Assembly (NCBI GenBank): GCA_964501265.1
Contig: CAZCSK010000044.1
Coordinates: forward strand, 1 to 17,776
DNA: 17,776 bases
From: CAZCSK01 sp964501265
GTDB lineage: Bacteria; Actinomycetota; CADDZG01; JAHWKV01
Direction of reading: 5' to 3'
Below the pieces are notes generated by a model. That model did no database searches and was not told where the DNA came from. It saw only the letters and a list, made by a program, of their open reading frames with translations. Of the stretch, positions 1 to 5,489 are shown piece by piece (positions within the stretch are counted from its first letter, which is position 1; each line of letters opens with the position of its first letter). The position numbers were made by a program, and so were the translations under genes.

Positions 1-629
1 GCGACATTTCGGCTTACATTCCCACCAATGTGATCTCGATCACCGACGGCCAGATTTTCTTCGAGGCCGATCTCTTCAACGAAGGCATCAGGCCGGCGAT
101 CAACGTGGGAACGTCGGTCTCCCGTGTGGGCGGTGCTGCCCAGATCAAGGCGATGAAGGAGATCGCGGGACCCCTGAAGATCGAACTTGCCTCATACCGT
201 GAGTTGGCGGCATTTGCCGGCTTCGGATCCGACCTCGACAAGGCCTCACAGCAGCAGCTTGCCCGTGGTGAGCGCCTGACAGAACTGCTAAAGCAGCCGC
301 AGTTTTCGCCCGTCCCCGTCGAGCATCAAGCGGTTTCGATCTTCGCTGGCGCCAATGGGTACTTCGACGATGTTCCGGTCATCGATATCACCCGGTTCGA
401 CAAGGGCCTTCTCGACTACGTGTCCAGCAGGGCCGCGCAGATCTTCGAGCATCTGCGGACTGAAGGCGACTTCCCTGACGAGATTGAAAAGCAATTGCGT
501 GGCGCCATCGAGGAGTACAAAAAGACATTTGTACCCACCGAGGCCCATGAAACTACTGAGGAGAAACTCGGGCTCGACGTCACCGATATGGATGACGCCG
601 TTACCAGCGCCTTGGAAACCAAGCCCTAG
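1..629 (+). CDS. atpA: ATP synthase F1 subunit alpha (3' part)
   Basis: This is the C-terminal ~209 residues of the F1 alpha subunit, the non-catalytic nucleotide-binding subunit of the ATP synthase head. The 5' end lies outside the window; the frame begins at base 3. The sequence opens with the conserved stretch DISAYIPTNVISITDGQIFF and contains VSRVGGAAQ, whose Arg is the arginine finger that reaches into the beta catalytic site. The helical C-terminal domain follows, ending in an acidic tail of about 25 residues that looks like a lineage-specific extension. The stop TAG (627-629) lies 6 nt before the atpG ATG, so the genes are co-transcribed. The identification is secure from the motifs and from the atpG-atpD-atpC order downstream. 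Confidence 0.97.
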   Translation, partial: DISAYIPTNVISITDGQIFFEADLFNEGIRPAINVGTSVSRVGGAAQIKAMKEIAGPLKIELASYRELAAFAGFGSDLDKASQQQLARGERLTELLKQPQFSPVPVEHQAVSIFAGANGYFDDVPVIDITRFDKGLLDYVSSRAAQIFEHLRTEGDFPDEIEKQLRGAIEEYKKTFVPTEAHETTEEKLGLDVTDMDDAVTSALETKP

Positions 630-635
630 CAACCG

Positions 636-1511
636 ATGACCATTAAGGCGCGGGACATACGCCACCGGATCACGAGCGTTGAGTCCACTAAGAAGATCAC
701 CAATGCCATGCAGTCGATCGCGGCGAGACGCATCTTGAAAGCTCAGGCAAGAACAGAAAAGTCGCGGCCCTTTTCGGCCGCGCTTTCCGAGATGATCGAG
801 ATGTTGGCCAGCGAGGCGAAATCCTCACCGCTCCTCGCGGAGAGGGCCGAAATTGCGAACGCGGGACTGATCGTCGTGACGGGAGACCGCGGCCTGGCCG
901 GGGCATACAACTCCAGTATCCTACGCGAAGCCACAAGAGCAGTAACTCGCGAGCAGGAGGCTGGGCGCACGGTGCAGATAACAAGCATCGGGCGCAAAGG
1001 GACGACCTTTTTCAAATTTCGGAAGAGTCCGATAAGCGCTTCTTTCATCGGGGTTTCCGACAAACCCACCTACAAAGACGCCGCCAAGATCGCGAAAGAC
1101 GTGATCGAGCAATTCGTGGCTGGGGATCTAGACAAGGTGTCAATCGCCTACACCGACTTTGTGTCCGCTTCCCTTCAGCGCGCGCGAGTCGCCCAGATCC
1201 TGCCGGTGCCGAGGCCCGAAGGGGAACAGCCCACTGGAGAGCCGAGGGCGCTATTCGATTTCGAGCCCGAGCCCGACGTATTGCTCGACGCCCTGCTGCC
1301 CCGTTACGTCGAGATGAAGGTTTATGCGGCTCTGCTGGAATCATCGACCTCGGAACATGCCGCACGGATGCGGGCCATGAAGAGCGCGACCGACAGAGCC
1401 GAAGACCTGATCAAGCTCTATACCCAGCAAGCCAACAAAGCGCGCCAATCAGAAATCACAAACGAAATCGCAGACATAGTAGGCGCCACGGAGGCACTCC
1501 GTGGCGCCTAA
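636..1511 (+). CDS. atpG: ATP synthase F1 subunit gamma
   Basis: This is the 291-aa gamma subunit, the central rotor shaft of F1. The N-terminal helix has the family pattern (RDIRHRITSVESTKKITNAM, Arg/Lys/Thr-rich). The C-terminal helix has the hallmark run EHAARMRAMKSATDRAEDLI, followed by an EIADIVGATEAL ending, and the length is normal for the family. The ATG at 636 is chosen because it lies 6 nt after the atpA stop and gives the standard N-terminus; no strong Shine-Dalgarno is visible, so translation is probably coupled to atpA. The last nine codons (GATEALRGA) lie entirely inside a perfect 13-bp palindrome that includes the first base of the stop codon, so the mRNA end of this gene folds into a strong hairpin. 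A structured 179-bp gap then separates it from atpD. Confidence 0.97.
   Translation: MTIKARDIRHRITSVESTKKITNAMQSIAARRILKAQARTEKSRPFSAALSEMIEMLASEAKSSPLLAERAEIANAGLIVVTGDRGLAGAYNSSILREATRAVTREQEAGRTVQITSIGRKGTTFFKFRKSPISASFIGVSDKPTYKDAAKIAKDVIEQFVAGDLDKVSIAYTDFVSASLQRARVAQILPVPRPEGEQPTGEPRALFDFEPEPDVLLDALLPRYVEMKVYAALLESSTSEHAARMRAMKSATDRAEDLIKLYTQQANKARQSEITNEIADIVGATEALRGA
1481..1509 (+). repeat. Perfect hairpin at the end of atpG
   Basis: AGGCGCCACGGAG (1481-1493) is perfectly complementary to CTCCGTGGCGCCT (1497-1509), with a 3-nt loop GCA. It covers the last codons of atpG and reaches the first base of its stop codon. No T-tract follows, so it is not a canonical intrinsic terminator. A 13-bp GC-rich stem could act as an mRNA 3'-end stabiliser, a processing site or a partial attenuator between gamma and beta. 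The structure is seen directly; the role is inferred. Confidence 0.85.
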
Positions 1512-1573
1512 CGCGACCGCCACAGCGCTGAAACGTCCGAACCGCGACCGCCACCGCGCTGAAACGTCGGAGG
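1512..1573 (+). repeat. Tandem duplication, 2 x 31 bp, in the atpG-atpD gap
   Basis: Two adjacent 31-bp units (1512-1542 and 1543-1573) share the pattern CGCGACCGCCAC-N-GCGCTGAAACGTC, with about 27 of 31 positions identical. The second unit runs into the larger palindromic repeat, sharing its CGCTGAAACG left end. The first unit therefore looks like a duplicated left end of that element. No protein-coding signal is seen here. Confidence 0.75.
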
Positions 1574-1661
1574 CGCGACCCCCTTCGGCGCGATTGGCTA
1601 TGAGGGACGGGGGTCGCGCAACCCGAGCATTCCGGCGCGCAACGGCAAAGCCTCCAGCGCG
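1557..1661 (+). repeat. Palindromic dispersed repeat, copy A (atpG-atpD gap)
   Basis: This ~105-bp element has near-inverted termini, CGCTGAA (1557-1563) and TCCAGCG (1653-1659). Internally there is a perfect 11-bp inverted repeat, GCGCGACCCCC (1573-1583) and GGGGGTCGCGC (1609-1619), with a 25-nt loop. The same architecture and much of the same sequence recur at 14133-14236; the segment GAGCATTCCGGCGCGCA is identical in both. The remaining ~30 bp before atpD is AT-richer and carries the atpD ribosome binding site. It resembles REP/BIME-like or miniature palindromic elements; no transposase is nearby. Confidence 0.85.
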
Positions 1662-1677
1662 AACTACACGAATAATG

Positions 1678-1685
1678 AAAGGAAA
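1678..1685 (+). promoter_or_regulatory. Ribosome binding site of atpD
   Basis: AAAGGAAA lies 5 nt before the ATG at 1691. It supports this start and indicates independent initiation of atpD, as expected for a gene separated from its upstream neighbour by a structured gap and needed at three copies per F1. Confidence 0.65.
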
Positions 1686-1690
1686 ACCCA

Positions 1691-3130
1691 ATGGCAATAG
1701 TTGAGGAAAAAAGCAAGGTTGCACAAGGCCGAATAGTCGCTGTAATCGGCCCCGTAATCGACGTGGAGTTTCCGCCCGATGCCCTGCCGGAAATCAACTA
1801 TGCCCTGACAGTCGAGAGGACCGTCGGAGGCGAGAAGCAGACGATCACGGCGGAGGTTGCGCTGCACATCGGCGAATCGATGGTGCGCGCGATCTGCATG
1901 GCCCCCGCGGATGGTTTGCAGCGGGGGGCCAAGGTGACCAATACCGGGTCTCCGATAACTGTGCCTGTGGGGGCGGTAACCCTCGGCCACGTCTTCAACG
2001 TCCTCGGCGAGCCTTTGGACGTGCCCGAGAGCGAGCTGGACATCAAAGAGCGGTGGGAGATCCACCGCGACCCGCCTCCGTTCGAGGAATTGGAATCCAA
2101 GACCGAGATTCTTCAAACCGGAATCAAGGTTATCGACCTGCTGGAGCCCTATGTGGCCGGAGGAAAGATCGGGCTGCTCGGAGGAGCCGGGACCGGCAAG
2201 ACAATGATTATCAAGGAGATGATCTTCCGGATCGCCCGGGAACACGGGGGTTACTCGGTCTTCGCGGGAGTCGGCGAACGCACTCGCGAGGGCAACGACT
2301 TGTGGATAGAAATGAATGAGGCCGGCGAAGGGGTCATTTCCAAAGTAGCGATGGTGTTCGGTCAGATGGACGAGCCGCCGGGCGTCCGTCTGCGGGTCGC
2401 TCTTTCCGCCCTGACGATGGCCGAGTATTTTCGCGATGTCGAAAAGCGCGACGTGCTGGTCTTCATCGACAACATCTTTCGCTTCGTGCAGGCGGGTTCT
2501 GAAGTCTCGACTCTGCTGGGCCGAATGCCCTCCGCGGTTGGTTACCAACCGACCCTTTCTGATGAGATGGGTCAGATGGAAGAACGCATCACTTCGGCCA
2601 GAGGAAGGTCGATCACTTCCATTCAGGCGATCTATGTGCCCGCAGACGATTACACCGATCCCGCCCCGCACGCCACATTCGCCCACCTCGACGCATTCAC
2701 TGCATTGGACCGGGATATTTTTGCAGCGGGGCGCTATCCCGCGGTCGATCCCCTAAAGTCATTCTCCCGAGCGCTTCACCCGCGGTTTGTCGGACAGGAG
2801 CACTATGAAGTTGCAAACGAAGTCAAAAGGATCTTGCAACGCTACAAGAGCCTCAAAGACATCATCGCCATTTTGGGGCTTGATGAACTCTCCGAGGAGG
2901 ACAAGCTCGACGTCTCCAGGGCCCGCAAGATTGAGAAGTTTCTAACTCAACCTTTCTATGTAGGAGAGGTTTACATTGGAATTCCTGGGGTGACCGTGCC
3001 CGTAGAAGAAACGGTCAAGGGATTCAAGATGATCACCGACGGCGAACTCGACGACATCCCGGAGCAGGCTTTCTACCTTGTGGGTGGAATCGAGCAGGCC
3101 ATCGAGAAGTCCAAGACCCTGGCCCAGTAA
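1691..3130 (+). CDS. atpD: ATP synthase F1 subunit beta
   Basis: This is the 479-aa catalytic beta subunit of F1. The N-terminal beta-barrel (QGRIVAVIGPVIDVEFP) is followed by the P-loop GGAGTGKT at residues 164-171; the usual sequence is GGAGVGKT, so Thr replaces Val. The catalytic Glu in GERTREGNDL is at about residue 196, Walker B VLVFID at 255-260, and the DELSEED lever motif is intact at 398-404. Length and motifs indicate a fully functional subunit. The ATG at 1691 is supported by AAAGGAAA just upstream. The gene ends with TAA at 3128-3130, in the same reading frame as atpC. A long minus-strand reading frame opposite it is only a shadow. Confidence 0.98.
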   Translation: MAIVEEKSKVAQGRIVAVIGPVIDVEFPPDALPEINYALTVERTVGGEKQTITAEVALHIGESMVRAICMAPADGLQRGAKVTNTGSPITVPVGAVTLGHVFNVLGEPLDVPESELDIKERWEIHRDPPPFEELESKTEILQTGIKVIDLLEPYVAGGKIGLLGGAGTGKTMIIKEMIFRIAREHGGYSVFAGVGERTREGNDLWIEMNEAGEGVISKVAMVFGQMDEPPGVRLRVALSALTMAEYFRDVEKRDVLVFIDNIFRFVQAGSEVSTLLGRMPSAVGYQPTLSDEMGQMEERITSARGRSITSIQAIYVPADDYTDPAPHATFAHLDAFTALDRDIFAAGRYPAVDPLKSFSRALHPRFVGQEHYEVANEVKRILQRYKSLKDIIAILGLDELSEEDKLDVSRARKIEKFLTQPFYVGEVYIGIPGVTVPVEETVKGFKMITDGELDDIPEQAFYLVGGIEQAIEKSKTLAQ

Positions 3131-3136
3131 ATAGTC

Positions 3137-3391
3137 TTGGATGTCTTGGTAGTTTCGCCGGAAGAAAGCCTCTTCGAAGGGGAGGCCTCGTTCGTTCGAG
3201 CCGAAACGGTGGAGGGCGAAATCGGCATACTTGCCGGGCACACGCCGCTTCTCGCGCAACTGGTTGACTGTGAAGTGAAGATCACCTCAGCTGCGGGGGG
3301 CGACGAACTGATTCACATCGCTGGCGGATTCATGACCGTCAAGGACGACAAGGTCATCATTTTGGCGGAGGATTTGGGAGAGCCGGAATGA
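3137..3391 (+). CDS. atpC: ATP synthase F1 subunit epsilon, short form
   Basis: This is an 84-aa epsilon subunit, part of the central stalk. It has the N-terminal beta-sandwich signatures: VSPEESLFEGEA, the GEIGILAGHTPLLA loop, and an IAGGFMTVKDDKVIILAE strand pair. The two-helix C-terminal domain of most epsilon subunits (full length about 120-140 aa) is missing, since the protein stops right after the sandwich. Short epsilons of this kind are known, for example in green sulfur bacteria. The start is TTG at 3137, the only plausible one: the preceding in-frame codons are ATA, GTC and then the atpD stop TAA. No Shine-Dalgarno is visible, so translation probably depends on re-initiation after atpD. 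The stop overlaps the murA start (ATGA). Confidence 0.92.
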   Translation: MDVLVVSPEESLFEGEASFVRAETVEGEIGILAGHTPLLAQLVDCEVKITSAAGGDELIHIAGGFMTVKDDKVIILAEDLGEPE

Positions 3392-4773
3392 CTGACCAAA
3401 TGGGGGGGTTCGGGGGGGTAGCAGCCCCCAAGGGTACGGAGCCCGGCGCGCCAGAAGCTGCGAACCCCCCGAAGAATGAGGGTATGTGGGGCGTAACGCC
3501 CGCAGGTCCCCTGAGAGGTGACGTTACGGTCGCAGGTTCCAAGAACGCGGTGACCAAACATATGGTTGCGGCGTTACTCGCCGACGAACCCAGCACGATC
3601 CTCAACGCCCCCAAAGTCGGCGACGTGGACATAACGTCGGGAATGCTCCAGGCGCTCGGTGCTGGTGTTGCGATCGAGGACGACGCGATCACAGTAGATC
3701 CAACCTCCTTCACCGAGAGTCGGGTACCAGTTTCGTACTCCGGATTGAACCGAATTCCAATCCTTCTCGTTGGCCCGTTGTTACATCGCGTGAACGAGGC
3801 TTTCATCCCGATGGTCGGCGGCGATCGGATCGGGTCACGGCCGGTCAATCTGCATGTCGATGCCCTTCGTGCGTTGGGGGCCGAAGTCGAAGTAACGCCC
3901 GACGGCCTGGAGGCGAAGGCACTTGCGCTTCACGGCGCGAGGCTTCGCCTCCCGTTTCCAAGTGTTGGCGCCACCGAGAACATACTCCTGACAGCCGCGC
4001 TTGCGGATGGCCGAACGATCCTCGAGAACGCCGCCATCGAACCCGAGGTTGTCGAACTGGCTCTTTTCTTGCAGCGGATGGGCGCGCGCATCGAATTACG
4101 GCCCGACCGCCAGTTTGTGATTGAAGGAGTTGAGAAACTGTCAGGGGCGACCCATCGCCTGGGCGGAGATCGCATCGAAGCCTTTTCCTACCTGGTCGCA
4201 GGACTTGCGACGGAGGGTCGCATCCGAGTCTTTGGATGTCAGCAGGGTCGAATGGTCACGGCAATCACCATGCTTGCGCGCATGGGTGCTCGCTTCGAGA
4301 TCACCGACGAATCCATTGCAGCCGAAGGCGGACGCCTCAAGGGGGCGGCCCTGCAGACCAATCCGCACCCCGGATTCATGACCGACTGGCATCCGCCGTT
4401 AGTTGTCCTTTTTACCCAAGCGGAAGGTATGTCCGTGATGCACGAGACAGTCTTCGAGGATCGGCTTGGATACGTTGAGGCTCTTCGAGTGATAGGGGCC
4501 GAGATCGAAGTATTCGATCAATGCCTGGCCGGTGAAGTGTGCCGTTTTCACGAGACGCACTATTTGCACTCGGCGGTCGTTAAGGGAGGGTCGAAGTTGC
4601 GGGGGGCCGAGATCGAAGCCTCGGACGTCCGTGGAGGGTTCGCTTACCTCATCGCCGCCGCCGCAGCCGAGGGAGAGTCAGTGCTGACGGGAGTCCATCA
4701 TCTGGAGCGAGGCTACGACCGGACGTTCGAACGATTCAGCGAGCTGGGACTAGGACTAACGAAGCTCAGTTAG
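3388..4773 (+). CDS. murA: UDP-N-acetylglucosamine 1-carboxyvinyltransferase
   Basis: MurA catalyses the first committed step of peptidoglycan synthesis, transferring enolpyruvate from PEP to UDP-GlcNAc in the cytoplasm. Family motifs seen are GSKNA (Lys52/Asn53 region), GGDRIGSRPVNLH, the conserved Asp in HPGFMTDWH, and a C-terminal RGGFAYLIAA. The residue equivalent to E. coli Cys115 is Asp146 (codon GAT 3823-3825); this natural substitution in mycobacterial and some other MurAs gives intrinsic fosfomycin resistance. The ATG at 3388 overlaps the atpC stop by 4 nt and has GGGAG upstream. It gives a 461-aa protein with a Gly/Pro-rich N-terminal extension of about 32 residues. The family core begins near Met33 (ATG at 3484), which is an alternative start giving 429 aa, closer to the usual ~420. 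Confidence 0.95.
   Translation: MTDQMGGFGGVAAPKGTEPGAPEAANPPKNEGMWGVTPAGPLRGDVTVAGSKNAVTKHMVAALLADEPSTILNAPKVGDVDITSGMLQALGAGVAIEDDAITVDPTSFTESRVPVSYSGLNRIPILLVGPLLHRVNEAFIPMVGGDRIGSRPVNLHVDALRALGAEVEVTPDGLEAKALALHGARLRLPFPSVGATENILLTAALADGRTILENAAIEPEVVELALFLQRMGARIELRPDRQFVIEGVEKLSGATHRLGGDRIEAFSYLVAGLATEGRIRVFGCQQGRMVTAITMLARMGARFEITDESIAAEGGRLKGAALQTNPHPGFMTDWHPPLVVLFTQAEGMSVMHETVFEDRLGYVEALRVIGAEIEVFDQCLAGEVCRFHETHYLHSAVVKGGSKLRGAEIEASDVRGGFAYLIAAAAAEGESVLTGVHHLERGYDRTFERFSELGLGLTKLS
3402..3473 (+). repeat. G/C-tract palindrome inside the murA 5' end
   Basis: Two 7-G runs (3402-3408 and 3412-3418) are followed by C runs at 3425-3429 and 3465-3470. TTCGGGGGG (3409-3417) pairs perfectly with CCCCCCGAA (3465-3473). 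Inside, GCAGC (3421-3425) pairs with GCTGC (3457-3461), separated from the outer stem by a 3x3 internal loop. The two C tracts allow alternative pairings with the two G tracts. The segment encodes the non-conserved Gly/Pro-rich extension of MurA. It could be an in-frame palindromic insertion or an mRNA structure that controls initiation; both are inferences. Confidence 0.7.
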
Positions 4774-4774
4774 A

Positions 4775-5179
4775 TCAGCAGACGACCTTAAGGCCTGCCC
4801 AGCATTGCCAGTTCTCAGCGATCGCGTAAAGGACGAATGTCGCACAAATCAGAAAGCTCGTGCCGATAACCAGAAACTCCGACACCGTGCCGCTGACCCT
4901 CAACTGTGCCGTTGACCGCTCGCCCGCGGCTCTCTCAAACGTCAAGTGAGAGATCGCATAGACATTGATTGCGAACGCGGCAAATGATCCGCCGAGAAAG
5001 ATGAGCGGAGATACAACGTTAAAGAGTTGCCTGTAGGGACCGGCCATGATGCTGTCGACGGGAGCCATGAGGGCAGAGAACCCGACCCCGTTGAGCATGA
5101 CTGCCAGCAGGAACAGAACGGACGGCAGGATCAGCGCGAATCCCCATCTCGTGAAGCGATTTTGTCTGGCGATTTCCAC
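4775..5179 (-). CDS. Small three-helix membrane protein, unknown function
   Basis: This 134-aa protein belongs to no family I recognise. Three hydrophobic segments are visible, at about residues 13-37 (GFALILPSVLFLLAVMLNGV), 55-77 and 100-123, joined by short polar loops. The last helix is followed by a short Cys-containing tail (NWQCWAGLKVVC). It starts with GTG at 5179, supported by AAAGGAG seven nucleotides upstream (complement of 5187-5193). The gene converges on murA with one base between their stops, and its promoter region is divergent from the NifU-like gene. Membrane location is a fair inference; no catalytic motif is seen. The strong ribosome binding site and good hydrophobic pattern argue that it is a real gene. 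Confidence 0.8.
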   Translation of the reverse strand: MEIARQNRFTRWGFALILPSVLFLLAVMLNGVGFSALMAPVDSIMAGPYRQLFNVVSPLIFLGGSFAAFAINVYAISHLTFERAAGERSTAQLRVSGTVSEFLVIGTSFLICATFVLYAIAENWQCWAGLKVVC

Positions 5180-5186
5180 TGTAGCG

Positions 5187-5193
5187 CTCCTTT
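5187..5193 (-). promoter_or_regulatory. Ribosome binding site of the membrane protein gene
   Basis: On the minus strand this reads AAAGGAG, seven nucleotides before the GTG start at 5179. It decides the start of the small membrane protein. Confidence 0.7.
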
Positions 5194-5206
5194 GACTCGC
5201 GGGGAC

Positions 5207-5212
5207 TAAACT
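5207..5212 (+). promoter_or_regulatory. Putative -10 box for a leaderless transcript
   Basis: TAAACT (pattern TANNNT) is followed by exactly 6 nt and then the GTG start at 5219, the spacing that puts transcription start on the start codon. No Shine-Dalgarno precedes this gene, consistent with a leaderless mRNA. No good -35 box is seen at the proper distance. The 39-bp region 5180-5218 must also hold the promoter of the divergent membrane protein gene. Confidence 0.4.
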
Positions 5213-5218
5213 TTACAC

Positions 5219-5446
5219 GTGGAAGAGGATGTGCGCCGGGCAATAGAAGACAAGATCCGGCCGGGCGTGAGGCTCGACGGTGGCGACATTGAATTGGTTG
5301 CCATAAGTGATGGAGTTGTCACGATCCGCTTATTTGGCGCCTGCGACGATTGCCCTATGTCTCCCGTGACCTTGCGAGCGGGCGTAGAACGCATCCTTCG
5401 TCAAGAAGTCCCCGAAATCAAAGGCGTCGTCGCGGTAGAGAGTTGA
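5219..5446 (+). CDS. NifU C-terminal-domain (Nfu-type) Fe-S protein
   Basis: This 75-aa protein consists only of the NifU C-terminal domain. It has the signature LDGGDIELV near residue 19 and the cluster-binding CxxC in GACDDCPMSPVTL, with two Cys at about residues 42 and 45. Proteins of this family hold and deliver [4Fe-4S] or [2Fe-2S] clusters to apo-proteins in the cytosol. The GTG start at 5219 gives the full domain, and a TANNNT box 6 nt upstream suggests a leaderless transcript. It may serve Fe-S maturation together with the cysteine desulfurase encoded ~10 kb downstream, but that link is inferred. A compact hairpin follows its stop. Confidence 0.92.
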   Translation: MEEDVRRAIEDKIRPGVRLDGGDIELVAISDGVVTIRLFGACDDCPMSPVTLRAGVERILRQEVPEIKGVVAVES

Positions 5447-5448
5447 CG

Positions 5449-5474
5449 CCCGCCGCTCCCCGAAGGAGCGCGGG
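5449..5474 (+). repeat. Hairpin between the NifU-like gene and meaB
   Basis: CCCG + C bulge + CGCTCC (5449-5459) pairs with GGAGCG + CGGG (5465-5474) around a 5-nt loop. No T-tract follows, so termination is uncertain. It ends immediately before TACGAT (5475-5480), a possible -10 box for meaB. Confidence 0.6.
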
Positions 5475-5480
5475 TACGAT
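5475..5480 (+). promoter_or_regulatory. Possible -10 box upstream of meaB
   Basis: TACGAT fits TANNNT and lies 9 nt before the GTG start of meaB, which would leave a leader of only a few nucleotides. No Shine-Dalgarno is present before meaB. The spacing is less exact than for the other leaderless candidates. Confidence 0.25.
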
Positions 5481-5489
5481 TGCCGCACT

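Noticed and set aside
1481..1690. CRISPR-like array or small RNA gene in the atpG-atpD gap
   Set aside because: Only two 31-bp units without spacers are present, and there is no promoter plus terminator pair that would define a small RNA.
1501..1704. Plus-strand 67-codon frame across the atpG-atpD gap
   Set aside because: It would start inside the atpG hairpin, encodes an Arg/Ala-rich low-complexity peptide and is read through the palindromic repeats; no coding evidence.
1664..2686. Long minus-strand open frame opposite atpD (340 codons)
   Set aside because: It lies wholly opposite a well-conserved gene, has no family motif and no ribosome binding site; it reflects codon bias of atpD.
5192..5197. 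TTGACT as a -35 box for the Nfu-type gene
   Set aside because: It is only 9 nt from the TAAACT box, too near for a normal promoter spacer.
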